Below are positions 24,011 to 36,034 of a stretch of DNA of 64,000 nt, piece by piece (position 1 is the stretch's first letter; each line of letters begins with the position of its first letter). The notes under the pieces were generated by a model. The model worked only from the letters and a program-made list of their open reading frames with translations, was not told the origin of the DNA and did not search any database. Position numbers and translations under genes: made by a program. Origin of the DNA: Tenrec ecaudatus (lineage: Eukaryota > Chordata > Mammalia > Afrosoricida > Tenrecidae); NCBI RefSeq assembly GCF_050624435.1, contig NC_134530.1, forward strand, positions 147,662,721 through 147,726,720, given 5' to 3'.

Positions 24011-24357
24011 TGACTTTTACATTCTCCTATTCTTGTTCTTCATATTAGTTATTAGCCAGTATTCAGGATTCAGAACTTCAATTCCTGAGATAGTGATTCT
24101 ATGAATACTTAAAGTTTCCAGAAAGGAGACCTCCAGAAAAATGAAGTAATTTAATGTATGTTTTTAGCATGCTAATTGGCCTAAAGATGATTTTTCACCA
24201 AAGGATCTCTTCCATATTCCAATTTGGGGCTTTTAAATAAATACTCAACTCAAGGCCCAAGAGTTATTAAAAGGCAAAACATCACTTTTCATGGGGACCC
24301 AAAGATAACAGTACAACAGTAAGGACTTTGGCAGAGGTGATGAAGACATTTACAATA

Positions 24358-24791
24358 CCTTTCAGAGCTTCCGTCTCGATGTCAACTAGTGGCTTCCCCA
24401 CATAGGCAAGCTCGTCTAGATTATAATACAGTTTTTTAATGACTCCATCATAACGACTAGTGATGGTAACAGAAGCTTTATCACTTTGAACTTCACAGAT
24501 GCTATCAAACTGAGACACTGTATCTCCTTCTTTTACATACCATTCTTTAACAGTTACTTCTCTAACGCCTTCTCCAATGTCTGAGAGTTTGAACTGAACA
24601 ATCTGTCCATGTACAGCACCAGTTGTTTTCAGGGACTGATGTGGATGGCTGTATTTGAATGAAGGATAACCGAAGAAACACACATATTTTGGCTTCAAAA
24701 CATGAACTCTACTACATGTTTGAAAATAGCGAACACAAATCTGCCGCTTGGCATCCCGGCTCCAGCTTCTCAGTCATCTTACTCCCGGCAT
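24358..24791 (-). pseudogene. DBT: Truncated DBT retrocopy (branched-chain E2 lipoyl domain)
   Basis: DBT is the E2 acyltransferase core of the mitochondrial branched-chain 2-oxoacid dehydrogenase complex. The - strand begins ATG at 24789-24791, but a TGA at 24774-24776 falls in the mitochondrial targeting sequence where the parent has a sense codon. The frame then stays open through '[15 protein letters not shown]' and the lipoyl domain, with the lipoyl-lysine motif 'QSDKASVTI' intact, to '[11 protein letters not shown]', where similarity ends abruptly. No intron interrupts a stretch that spans several exons in the parental gene, so an RNA intermediate is likely. No poly-A tail is visible. 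The hinge, binding and catalytic domains are absent. Confidence 0.88.
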
Positions 24792-24964
24792 CTTCATGTA
24801 GTAACATGTTTCAACCTGCAGGACCTAGCAACTCTGAGCTCAAGGAGCCCCTCAGCAGCTGCAGGGTGAAGAGATCATGGCAGGCAGTACCACAGAAATC
24901 TGACTGAATTGAACTTGTGAGATTCCACTGTCCCAGCGGCTGTCACCTCAGCGAGTGAATGACT

Positions 24965-27345
24965 TTGAACAAAACTCCTTTTCTAGTTTTTTAAAATGGA
25001 AGCGCCTATCACTGATTTGATATCATTATTGTTTCTAACCTAAACATTTAACACTATCGCTTTCTCACCTAAACTTTACCTGACTGAATTTCGCAGACTT
25101 GAGTATGTTGTTCTCGCTGCCATCCAGTTCAAAACACTTCTAACTTGCCTTGGGATTTCTTCTTTGACTTACAGTTTATTTCGAAGCATTCTGTTTAATT
25201 TCAAATATGAAGGGTTTCCCTCATACTTCTCAGTCTAGTTCTGTCTCAGACAGAGAATATAATCTGTATGATTTTAGTACTTTCACTTTTATGGCGATTT
25301 ACTTTTGGACCCAGGATATGCTCTATCTTGGTAAATGTTTGGTGTATACTTGAGAAAAAATGTGCACTGTACAATTGTTGGGTGGAATTTTCTATCAATT
25401 CTATTAGGCCAAACTTATAGATAGATGTGATAGGTTTTTGTTTCTTTCTTTCTTCTACAATTACCAAGAGGTCTGTGTTAACATCTCCAATTGTAGACTT
25501 AACTAATTTCTCCTTCCTGTTCTATTAGCCTTTTGTTCATATATTTTGAAGTTCTGTATTAAATGATCATTCTTTTAAGATTATTATGTCTTCCTGACAT
25601 ATTGACCCTTTTAACTATGGTTGGAATCTATTCAACAGCATTGAGTTTGTGGTTTTGATTTATTTTCATTCCTGGTAATATTCTGGGATTTTCAGCTTAC
25701 TTTGTCTGCTATTAATATAGGTACTCCAACTTTCTTTGATTAGTGTTTGCATGACATATCTTTTTCCATCTTTTTACTTTTAACTCAGTGCTTTCTTCAT
25801 ATTTGAAGCAGACTTCTTATAGAGAGCAAATAGTTGAGTTGTTCCTTTTTATTCACTCTAACAATTTCTGCCTTTTAATGAAAATGTTTAGAGTGTTTTC
25901 ATTTAAAGTGATATGTTTAGGTTTCTATTTGCGCTGTTTATTGTTCCTTCCCCTCTTTCTTACCTCCTTTTAAATAATTTTTATGACTGCATTTTGTCCC
26001 CATCGTTAGTTTTTTAGCTGTATATACCTTTTAAAATGAATTTTTCTAAACAGTTTGTCTAAGGTTTACTATATACATCTATATACTGTAAAACTACATA
26101 TTTATTATAGTTTACCTTTACATAATATCATATACTTACAGAGTCTACTTCCATTTTTTACCTTCTTCTCTGTGATACATTTCCTGTCAATTTGACTGGG
26201 CCAGGATTCTCGAGTGTAGCAGTGGAGTCTTCTCTCATGATGGAATCTGCTGTGAATAGTCACGCAGTTGTGGGAAGATCAGGGTGGGGTATAACGCCTT
26301 TCTCAGGTCACCGCTCAGATTATGTTTCCTCGGGGCTAGGGCCTACTTACTATAAGTGGATGTTGTGGAAGCCTTTTTCCCTGCTTGCTGGCCTGGAACC
26401 TGCATCTGGCTCATTGACTTTCAGTTCTCTGGACTTGAGCCAACAGCTTGCCATATTACTTGTCAACCCTGGGAGCCAACAGAGCCTGGCATCTGACCTG
26501 TTAATGTTGGATTCACCTGCCTCTACATCCACCAGCCATGATCTTCCTGCTTCATCTACATGCTTCCTGGTTTGCCAGTTGCAGCAGCTACACAAGTGAG
26601 GAAAAACTTCCAACTTGACATCTGACACATAGACTTGGAACTAGACTGGACTTACCCACTTCTACAGCCACTTTCTTGGTATAAATTCTTATATCTATAT
26701 CTCAATATATAGATCACTGGTTTTGATTCTCTAGCGAACCCAGCCTAATACATTGTCCTTTGTGATCTTGTTGTACATGTAACTTATATTTATATTTTAA
26801 ACCCCACAATGCATTATTATTTTTTTAATAGTGATTTTTCTTTTTAAAAGTACTCTTTCGTTTTTCTTTGAAAATCATTAGTGATTATTTTTCTTCTTTT
26901 ATCTAAGTTTTGGGACTAAAATTACATGTTTGTTAGACCACTTGATCAATATTACTCTAATAGGCCATTGTCTTTCTTTTTTCCCATTCTTTTTTCTCTA
27001 TGTCCTTCATTTTGCATACTTTGTATTCTGACTTTCCTTTTGCAGTGTGTAATTTGCTGTTAATCCCATCCAGTGTATTTTTCAATTCAGCTGTTAATGA
27101 TTTTTCATCTCTAGAAATTTCATTTGAATCTTTTGTGTATCTTCCATTATTCTTCTTATTCTTATATTCGTCTTTGTATTTGAGCAGTAGGATCATATTT
27201 CTAATAGCTTACTTTAACCTCTGTGTGCCCTAACTTTATCATCTTTGTCATTTCTGTGTCTGTTTTATCAGTGATTTTATTTCATAGCAATGGGTCTTGT
27301 GTTCCTGTTTCTTGGTAAGTATAATAAGTTTGGGTTGGATGGTAG
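24965..27345 (-). mobile_element. Old L1, interrupted by a solo LTR
   Basis: AT-rich - strand L1 ORF2-like sequence, e.g. + strand 'gacccaggatatgctctatcttggtaaatg' and 'cttctacaattaccaagaggtctgtg'. Split by the LTR at 26171-26752. No reading frame of useful length survives. Confidence 0.65.
26171..26752 (+). repeat. Solo LTR inserted in L1
   Basis: Starts TGTGATACATTTCCTGTC and ends AGCCTAATACA after 'ttgattctctagcgaaccc', the CTAACACA-type terminus. Flanks 'ttctc' (26166-26170) and 'ttgtc' (26753-26757) form a 4/5 duplication. Confidence 0.75.
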
Positions 27346-27423
27346 ACACTGTCATTATTACATTACTGGCCTTTTTTGACTGGCTAGACTTTGTTGTACT
27401 CTCATAAAGATTCTTGGTCTTTT

Positions 27424-27655
27424 GTTGTTGTTAGGGACCATTACGTTGTTCCAATTTGTAGCAACTCTATGTACAACAGAGCAAAACACTGCCCAGTTCT
27501 GCGACATTCTCACAATGATAACTATGTTTGAGCCTATTGTTACAGCCACTGTATCGATCCATTTCACTGAGGGCCTTCCTCTTTCTTGATTCCCTTTTAC
27601 TTTATCAAGCATGCTGTCTTTCTCCAGGTCTGGTCTCTCCCGATAACAGGTCCAA
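27424..27655 (-). mobile_element. RTE LINE 3' fragment
   Basis: 'gttgttgttagggaccatt..caatttgtagcaactctatgtac' through 'ctttctccaggtctggtctctcccgataac' is the complement of the RTE 3' terminus seen at 22014-22800. Confidence 0.75.
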
Positions 27656-27699
27656 AGTATATGAGAGGAAGTTGAACTTGTAATTAACTTACTTGCAGT

Positions 27700-29090
27700 T
27701 TAACCTCATCTTTGAGGCTTGTTTTATGGTTGGTATAGAGTAGTAGTTACTCTAGGACTAATTCAGCCTCATTTCTAAAGTGTAACTCTGCTAGGATCTC
27801 CACTGACCACCCATAGAGTCAGGGATGTTTCTTGACTTTGTCTGGAGGGAAGTCAAACGTATAACCACGTGTTCGCTCGGCACATAATCTGTCTTCCAGG
27901 TCTTTCCTCTACCTTATCTTGTTCAATCCCATCCTTGGCCTCGTGGTTTCACTGCAAACATACACAGATTTGTGTTCACTCAAGGACTTGAGGGGGGACC
28001 CCTGTGATCTCCATTGTGGTAGTTTGTCCCCAAGTTTCTAGCTGCCTCAGCATTGGACCTCTGAGTCTTCACTTTGGTGAGATTTGGGCATTCTGTTTGA
28101 GCTTTCCCTCCCTGCTTGGTGCCCTGGAAACCCTCTCCAGGCAATAAACTAGTGGAATCCTCGGGTTTGCCTGGTTGGTTTTCCGTCTTTCTGAGAATAC
28201 CACTGTTTTGTGGTTGAATGGGATTAAGTCCCAACTCGAAATTAGTTTGTATTGTGAGACCGGTGACACCACACATGTGCTAAGAGGGTATGAAAGGGTA
28301 CATTATGCAGATGCTGGGATGTTCTAGGAAGAACAGGCCAGGCACACAGTCATCTGAAATGGCCTGAGCAAAGGGAGTAATGAGTAGCTTTGATGTTGGA
28401 TATGGATAGGGAACTATGACCAGGGGCAGGGTTCCTGTGGTGGTCTGGCCTTCCCACGCCAGCATTAAGAGAGGAAACATGTGGGCCTTCATAGGGGCTT
28501 GCCGACATGGGTCAACAACTGAAAGAGGGAAGAGGAGAACTTGACACTCAAACATCAAAATTGGAGTCCAGTTCTTTTTACAACTGTACTACGCTATTCG
28601 GAACAGTTTCATGTTTTTTGTCTGTTTTTCTAGTCATTTGTGGCATGAAGCACCTGCTATAGCAGCTAATCCTGCATCAGAGGAAGCAGAGGTCTCCAGT
28701 GTTTAAAAACTGGGTTTGCACTGATGTGCTCGTCCAGGTTGGATGAGCTGGAAAAGATCTATTTTTGGATTGTTGACCAATCGAGACTAGGCAAAGCACG
28801 GAGCTGACCAGCAGCATTGCCAGGCCTACCCCCCTGGGGAAGCCACTAACCCACCAGGCCCAGCAGGTAAGGTCTGGAGAGAGAACTCTTTAATTTCCTG
28901 ACACTCCCTATGGAAAAGGCTTTACACAGACTTGAGTGTCCACAGGCTTGGATAGGGGTTTAATATTTTCAAAACATTTGGTCATTGTCAAAATATTTGT
29001 ACACACTCTCCTCTCCTCTAATCCCTACAACAAATGGAATTTGGGGGAGCAAGAGAGCGAGTGAGCGAATGAGGGCAGGCAGCTGCAGAA
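27700..29090. other. Unclassified intergenic DNA
   Basis: Decayed sequence, probably partly old L1, with no supported gene. Open frames on the - strand at 27980-28276 and 28280-28558 carry no recognisable domain. Confidence 0.3.
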
Positions 29091-29099
29091 GTGTATTAT

Positions 29100-30080
29100 G
29101 CTTGCTTAAATTCATGATCCCAAGCTGACTGAACTTCAGTTGACAGGGAGTGGGATATCAAAAGACTTTCCCCAGCTTTGTCTCCCCCAAAGATGTGCCA
29201 AACATTAGAAACTATTTGCCAGCAGATGGTGGGAGGTCAGATCCATTCAGCCTTCAAACTACTTTCTGGTTCCACCACAGGTGGGGTCCACTCCCTGCTA
29301 TTAAGGACAATGGGTCACTTCTCCCTGAAGGCTTGCAGCCATCAGTCTGGTCCACTGTAGGTGGGGTTCACACCCTACTGGTAATGGTTTCTATGGAAAG
29401 CCAGAGAACAGGTCAAACCCACTGAGTGACATCCAAAGTTAGGCTGCCATCCTGAATCTAGGATCCATCCATCTTGTCACATGTGTGCCTCCAATCCCTC
29501 CCCTTCCTATTGCATGTATGCCCCTAGATCGTCGATATATATCCTTACCTGTAATTAGGGGGCTTGCACACCTCCAAAAGATACACAAGCCTTGGTTAGT
29601 AATAAATCTCACTGGCTCGCTCTTGCAATTCCCACCTTCCACATCCTCACGTGGACCACCGAGTTGGGCTGAGGTAAGTGTTTGGGTCTGGTCTGAACTA
29701 GGCAGCCCCTGTTTGGACTAAGCTAAAGGAGGTCTGGGCCCTGCGCACGAGCTTCCCTGCACATCCCCAAGGTCAGCAGCAGCCGGCGCCAAATAAGATA
29801 ACCAGTGAAACCAGATGTTCCTGGCTCGAAGAAAGCAGCAAGGAGTCTGACCAGCAACTCTCCTGATTTCCACGCCCCATATGCTAATTGCCCTAGATTC
29901 CTCACCACCCCTTTATAGCCCTCGCCCCCAGCTGCTGAGCATGACTTCCCTGACCTGTTGGCCTAGGTCAGGGAACCTGGTGAGCTCCCCACACCTAATA
30001 AAGCTGTTTCTGTTTCTGCTCTCCCTTGTCCTGTCATGTCCGTCTTCCTCCCTGTTCCTCAGTTTCGCCTTTACAGTAAG
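29100..30080 (+). repeat. Class I ERV-type LTR sequence(s)
   Basis: Two stretches look like the R-U5 part of gamma-type LTRs: 'ggttagtaataaatctcactggctcgctcttgcaattcc' near 29595-29635, and 'cctaataaagctgtttctgtttctgctctcc' near 29993-30025 preceded by 'cctttatagccctcgcccccagctgctgagc'. Edges and target-site duplications are not resolved. Confidence 0.45.
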
Positions 30081-30556
30081 CATGCTACCTTGAAATGTGT
30101 CTGACTCCATTATTTCAATCTCTCTTCTATCTCTCTTATTTTCTATGACTTTGCTATAATCTTTACTTATTATCACCATACAATTGCACCTACCGGACCA
30201 GTGATGATTTGTTAGGGGCTGGCTACCCTGACAAGGGAGTAGAAATGAGGAGAGAGGGGGCCTGGCTGGAGAGAAGGGATACAGAGAAGGGAGTTGTGGG
30301 CATTTTTAGTTTAAGCAGAAGAAAGTGCTATTAAAATCCTCTTCCTTGTTGACGACAGAATGCTTACTCACCAATCATGAGTATTAATGACTAGCTTCAT
30401 ACTCTGGGGCTCAGTCAATAGGGCCTCAGGCTGCAGATCTTAGCCATGTGTAAACCACAGACCTGGACTTAGTGTGTGTAGCACACTTAATGGTTGACTT
30501 TCTCTGATCCCCAAGTTCCAGAACTTCCTAGACTGACCCAAGATCAATTTCCTCAG

Positions 30557-31053
30557 CATGGCAGTAACATAATCTCCAGTCAACTTGGGAAGGGGTGGAG
30601 TCTATCCTGTCAATCAGGTCGCAGATTGATGACCTCATTTGGAGGCACAAAGGAGATAAATAGCTCACTGGAGGCCAGATACGCACATTCTCTGTTTCAT
30701 CTTCCTGCTGACAAGACACATGAACTATGCTAGAGCCCAGGAGCTAGAGGAGCCACATGGAGACCCCCCCCCTCCAGCGCTGAGATGCTTCCACCGCCAC
30801 TGGATCCACAAGACTTTCCACCCACTGGCCTGTGATCTTCCTGCATTCAGCGTCATTGCATGTTTTATATGAGTCTGAAGAGGAATTTATAGATTTATAT
30901 AGGACAATATGGACTAATATTGGACTTATGGGCTTGATCTTGACTAGTCTGGGATGTTTTCTCAATACACAATTGATCTTTTATAGAAAACTCTTTCTTA
31001 TGTACATATGAGTGTCTCTGGATTTTCTTCTCTAGTCTACCCAGACAAACACA
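30557..31053 (+). repeat. Solo LTR, second family, perfect 5-bp duplication
   Basis: Flanked by 'ctcag' at 30552-30556 and 31054-31058. The start CATGGCAGTAACATAATC aligns base for base (mainly transitions) with TGTGGTGGTTATGTAATT of the copy at 50253. The body has 'aggggtggagtctatcctgtcaatcagg' and the end 'agtctacccagacaaacaca'. Confidence 0.88.
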
Positions 31054-31564
31054 CTCAGAAAGCCATTCTGGTCTGTACTTTCTTCCCTTGACCTCCTTAT
31101 CTGCCTTGAACCTCAGATCTAAGCTTGCCTTTTCCTCTAGGCAGACAGACTTGGGGTGGAGATTGGAAGGCAAATGGCTGTGCCTCCATGGCACAGTCTT
31201 TCCCTTGGTTAGGGAAGCAGAGGACAGTGGGGAAGAGGCTGAGGATCAAAGAGAATGCTGGCAGGTTCTCTTAGAGCCACATCGCCTGGGCTCATCCCCT
31301 GCCCCGATGTGGGGCACCCCTCAGCAGGTCATTTCTGCTCTGACAGAGGGGTGCTTGTATGGGAAGTGATGGCCAGTGTGGGTGCTATATATGGCTTCTC
31401 CAGGCTGGTGCCTTATTATTGGTGCCCAACAATTGATGGTGGTCTTGATGGCACTTGCTCCAGGTCCCTCTTCACCCCTGGGCCCGGCATTCACTGTGCC
31501 TCCAGTCGGAGTCCTGGCTGTCCTAACCCCCTGTCCATGCCCTGGCAGGCTGCAGGCTTATCCA

Positions 31565-31640
31565 AGAGGCAGCACGGCCAAGTGGTTAGGGCTCTGGCCT
31601 TGGAGCCGCAATCTGTGTAGGGACCTTGGCATGTGACAAG
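31565..31640 (+). repeat. MIR-like tRNA-derived fragment
   Basis: 'agcacggccaagtggttagggctctggccttggagccgcaatctgtgtagggaccttgg' follows the 5' tRNA-like part of MIR. It is not a tRNA gene: the cloverleaf cannot be completed. Confidence 0.5.
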
Positions 31641-32560
31641 CACTTGCTGTCCTTATGTCCTGGGATGAGAGAGGTGGGGGTGGCACTGGGCTGGAGGGAC
31701 GCTGTGTCTCACCAAAGAACAAACACCACGTTTAGGCTGCCTTCTGCAGTCCCTGGAGCAAGGAAAACGAAATGACTCTGACATTAGCACACACATGAAG
31801 GGTCTGGGAATGAGTTCCTTTGAGGAGCAATATTTCATTAGGGGGACGCAGGTGCAGCAGTGCTGTCCAGCAGGTCCCTTTCCTAGTCCTCCCCCTCCCT
31901 CCCCTGTCCCCCTTGGATCCCTGAGTGTCTGCTTAGAAGCAGTTTCCTCTCCCCTGGTCTCCTCCTTCCTCCCTTCCCCCTTCCAGACCAGTTTCCTGGA
32001 TTGATTCTGCCATCCAATCTGAACTTCAAACCAGTTCTTTGCAGTTCAAAGAACTGGCAAATCAAAACCAGAATGGACCTGGATTTGTAAAATTTAGCTG
32101 TACCAGAACAGGGCACTCATAGGTCACTCCTCTGCTAGAAACATCATCTCCCTCTTAGAAAACAAGGGCAGTTGGCATGTTGCATAGCAACCAAATCTCT
32201 TGACTGACAGAATCAGAAACAATGGTGCCATGCTCAAAGATGGCTGCCGACTGCACCACTTTGAATGTGTGCGGTTTTCCACAATCCTGGCAGTGATCTA
32301 ATGTCCCACATCAGAGACCTAAAAGCTCTGGAGACCGCTTCCAAGTTTCCTGTTCCTGGACGTTGATCAGTCATTTCTTGTTCTGGCTGACATTATGCTC
32401 CAATTGAATTTCACTGGTTCGAAGTCCTGTTTCCAACCCAGGCTGGTCCAGTTTCGATTATCAGTCTTCCTGCACCCCCTTGGAGGTAGGGGTTTGTCTC
32501 CTGTCCGACCCCAACACCCTGGCGGTCCCTCTCTTCTTCCCTCCCTGAATTCCTTAGTGC
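31641..32560. other. Unique intergenic DNA
   Basis: No gene or clear repeat seen. Several polypyrimidine stretches; nothing that supports an exon. Confidence 0.3.
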
Positions 32561-32950
32561 TGCTCGAACAAAAGTACCACACGTGGGCGGCTCTCATGAA
32601 CAGAAACTCATCTTCTCACAGAGGCTAGGCGTGTGAACTCAGGGCAGGGGCCCCGGGAGAGAGCTATCTCCGTCAACTCTGGGGACGTCCTCGCTCTCAT
32701 CAGCACAGCTCCTCGGTTCCTGAGCCATCTTCCCCTGCCATGGCATCTGTCGGTCCTGCCTCTGCAGCCCTTGCGTCCAATCTGCTCTCCTTGTAGCTCA
32801 AAGCAGATCCGCTTACTGCATGTCCTATACGGATGTGACCTCATTAGCATAACAAGGAAATTCCCATACCCCAAAGGGGCCACATCCACAGGTTTAAGGG
32901 GGAAGGAGAGGGAGGGAACACAATTCAATCTAACACTTTCCAAGTTCACC
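32561..32950 (-). repeat. Possible MLT1-like (MaLR) remnant
   Basis: 'agtaccacacgtgggcggctctcatgaacagaaactcatcttctcacagaggctagg' resembles the complement of the MLT1 3' end. The right boundary is uncertain. Confidence 0.4.
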
Positions 32951-33085
32951 CACACAGCTGGTGCTTCTGGGATTACAGGAATCACCCCCACTTCCACTTT
33001 ATTCTGTGAAAGTTCGATCATCAAAATAATTTCGCAGCTCTCTGACTTCCCTGCTCTGACTTGATTTGCTGATTTTGTGTGAGGT

Positions 33086-33125
33086 TGGAGAGAGAGAGGG
33101 AGAGAGAGACAGAGAGAGAAACAGA
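33086..33125. repeat. (GA)n-rich simple repeat
   Basis: GAGAGAGAGGGAGAGAGAGAC-type purine run. Confidence 0.85.
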
Positions 33126-34880
33126 GAGCATTTCCACCCAGGCAGAGCAGAGAAAGTGGGACCCGGGAAGAAGATGCAGAAACCATGAACGCTGCAGCAG
33201 GTCGACCTGCAGCCGAGCCTGCAGTGTCAGTGCGTCCGTGATCACACACAAGACAACATCTGTGCAAGGCTGTGGCCCTGCCTCCCCTGGCTGGGGCGGG
33301 CAGCCTGCTCTGAGAAAACACCTCTGGGCCACGCCCCGCAGCAACAGAGGCCCCGCCCAGCTAGCGGAGCCTCCCTCCCTCTCCCTTGGACAGAGGCCTC
33401 CTAGTGAGGGCAGAGGCTGGAAGGGGGCGGAGGATGGACTTCATTGGTGACATTTACCAAAGAAATGAGCTCACTGAACATTGTAATTTGTTGATTAAAA
33501 ATCTAATCCTTATCTTAAGGTCAGAAAACATCAGAGAATGTCAAACGCCGGGTGCAGAGAAGTTGACAGAACTGGGGGCTAGAGAAGAGGTCTGTCAAGG
33601 CTGCGGGGGTGGGAAGGGCAGAGGGTGGGGAGAAAGTGAGGCGGCCTCCCTGCCTGCTGGGGGGTAGGGGGGGTAGGATACTCGGTCCTGAAAGAGCTGG
33701 TGGCTGTTCCCTGGTGTGGGGGAGGCAGAAAGAACTCAGGCTTAGGGAGGGACTGTCCTGTGTGGCCTTGGAAACAACCTAAGCCAGACTGGCCACAGGA
33801 CAGGGTTGGGATGGTTCTAGAAGTCTGACAGGAAATGAAATCTCCCTGCTGCCTGTCTTCTTTCCCCTCCCCTCCTTTCCCCTCCCCTCCCCCTCTGCCA
33901 CTCCTGAGTTCCATCCCTGAGCTGGATGGGCAAAGAAGGGTCAGGGTGGAGGGGAGAAAGACCAATTTTGGGTAGATGGGGTGGGAGGGAGGAGGGTGGC
34001 GCTCTATGTGGTCTCTCTATGCCCAGCTGAAAAATTTAAAAATTAATCTTCATGGCAAAACTTGATGGGCGCTTGCTGTTTGAGTACCTGGCATGGGGGC
34101 CACATTCGGATTCCTCCAGCTGCCCAAGGGAGGAGAATCCAACTCCCCCCAGGCCCAGGCCCGCAGCCACTCCCCACCCCCCATCCTTCTTTCCCCTGTC
34201 TCGACACCCATGTTTCTCCAACCACATCCCACTTTCCGGCTGGATTCAGTAGTTCATCGCCATGGCCATATTGCACAGGCAAACTCACCATGATGGCGGC
34301 TTATTAGCAGAGTTCATAGGTTACCAAAGTCAGGTCCAGTAAGTAGTAGGGATGCAATCATTGGTTCTTGGGTCCTTTTTCTCTCTGGTCCGCAGCAGTG
34401 TGATCCCTTGGCTTGTACTTCTGTGGGCCAGAAACCGGCCAGGTGCTTGGCCTCAGGTTCAGAGTCTCTGCACCCCTTCTCCTCTGCTTTGTCTGCAGGC
34501 TTCCTTGTCTTAGCCTCTGGTCTCAGAGTGGTACAGCCTTTGTGGCCGCTGCCTCTTCGGGCAGGAATTTCCAATGTGATCTGTTGGTGCCTCCTCTTTC
34601 TTGATGGTCCGGGGCATTCTCTCTGTCCCTGCTTCTGAGATATCTCATTTGTGTGTGTGAAATAAATCATTTTCTCGGGGCTCTTACAGCTCTTATAGCA
34701 GTCCAAGGCTCAATCTTATAGCTATGGGAATGGCAACCAATCCGACCCAGCCCTTCTATAAGTGTCGCACACGCCCTATTTGCATGGCCCCATCCAATCT
34801 TTTGAGGGCTGTTACAGAGACAGGCATAGAAGAGCCATATTAAGAAGTCTCCCTTCACCACCACGTCCTGGGCACTTATT
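33126..34880. other. Unique intergenic DNA with two AT-rich islands
   Basis: No gene supported. The short AT-rich stretches near 33470-33540 and 34025-34060 stand out inside GC-rich surroundings and look less decayed than flanking DNA, but I cannot show conservation from one sequence. Confidence 0.3.
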
Positions 34881-34884
34881 TAGT

Positions 34885-35085
34885 TGTTGTCAGGTACCTT
34901 TGAGTCAGCTCTGACCAGGAACTGTCTTAAGTACAACACAACGACACGCTGGGTTCCGCACCATCCTCACAATTGTTCCTAACGTGTGAGCACATTATTG
35001 CAGCCTCTGAATCAATCCATCTCATTAAGGGTCTTCCACTGTTTTTGCTGACCCTCTACTTTACCAAGCATCCTCCCACAGACCA
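34885..35085 (-). mobile_element. RTE LINE 3' fragment
   Basis: 'gttgttgtcaggtacctttgagtcagc' to 'ctgaccctctactttaccaagcat' matches the complement of the RTE 3' end at 22014-22200. Confidence 0.7.
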
Positions 35086-35289
35086 CAACTACTTGGAGAC
35101 GAAAACACAACCCAGGCCCAGATTTTGGTCACTGCTTACTTACCACTCTTACTTCTGCTCGTTTGTTGTCCATTTATCTTCTTTGATGAAGTGCTAGTCA
35201 AATATTTTGCTAATTTATTGAGTTGCTTGCTTTCTTATTACTGCATTTTGAAAGTTCTTTATATAATCTGAACTCAAGTTCTTTTTTTG

Positions 35290-35800
35290 TGTTTTTGTTT
35301 ATCATTTTATTGGGAGCTCTTACGGGTATCATAACACTCCATAGTTCAACCACATCGAGCAGAATTGTATAATTGCTACCATAATCAGTTTTAAAATATT
35401 TTCTTTTTCTTGAGCACCTTGATATCAGCTCCCTTTATTCCCTCCCTCCCCACCCTCCCCTCTCCCAGGAACCCTTATTTATTTATTTCATATAATCGTC
35501 CCCCGCCCATATCTTACACAATCTAATATATCCTATCGCATAGAATTCTATTGTTCAACCCCATCCAGTGGGATTATAGAGTCATCAATCCCTTCAGTCC
35601 CCTATTCCCCCTTTAGCCCCACCCCCACCTTCCTGTACCCTCAGGGAACCATTACTCCCATTATTGTTTCTGAAGGGTTATCTATCTTGGCTTTCATGTA
35701 TCGAATTATTTTAAATATACAATGAACATATGCAAATCTACCATGGTTAATGAGGTAAAACAAATAAAAATCAAAATAGTAGGGAGGAAATATTAAAGAA
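35290..35800 (-). mobile_element. L1 3' end
   Basis: 'tttatcattttattgggagctcttacgg' is the complement of the L1 terminus; further blocks 'ttctttttcttgagcaccttgatatcagctccc' recur at 48060-48100 in another L1 end. Confidence 0.7.
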
Positions 35801-35904
35801 CTAAAGGGGGGTTATGTGGTTCATCAGTACTGTACTGTCCCCTGGATTTATCATCCCTTCCATGTGGCCCTTCTAAGAGGGACTGGTCTCAAGTTCTTTA
35901 TCAG

Positions 35905-36032
35905 ATATATTATGGAGACTGGTCACCGGTTCAGACCCATTACCCACCCATCAGGAGAAATGCGTGGCAGACCGCTTGGGCAGTTCTATGTTGTCTTTTA
36001 GAGTTGCTTTGAGTTGGAATAGACTAAATGAT
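35905..36032 (+). repeat. Degenerate AfroSINE
   Basis: Only the 'ggttcagacccattacccacccatcaggagaaat' and 'gggcagttctatgttgtcttttagagttgctttgagttggaatagac' blocks are recognisable. Confidence 0.5.
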
Positions 36033-36034
36033 AA

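Noticed and set aside
24282..24698. Intact small lipoyl-domain gene
   Set aside because: The frame starts at a non-ATG codon inside DBT homology; the real upstream ATG is followed by an in-frame stop, and the catalytic domain is missing.
31565..31640. Possible tRNA gene
   Set aside because: Looks like the tRNA-derived head of a MIR; the acceptor stem and T-arm cannot be completed.
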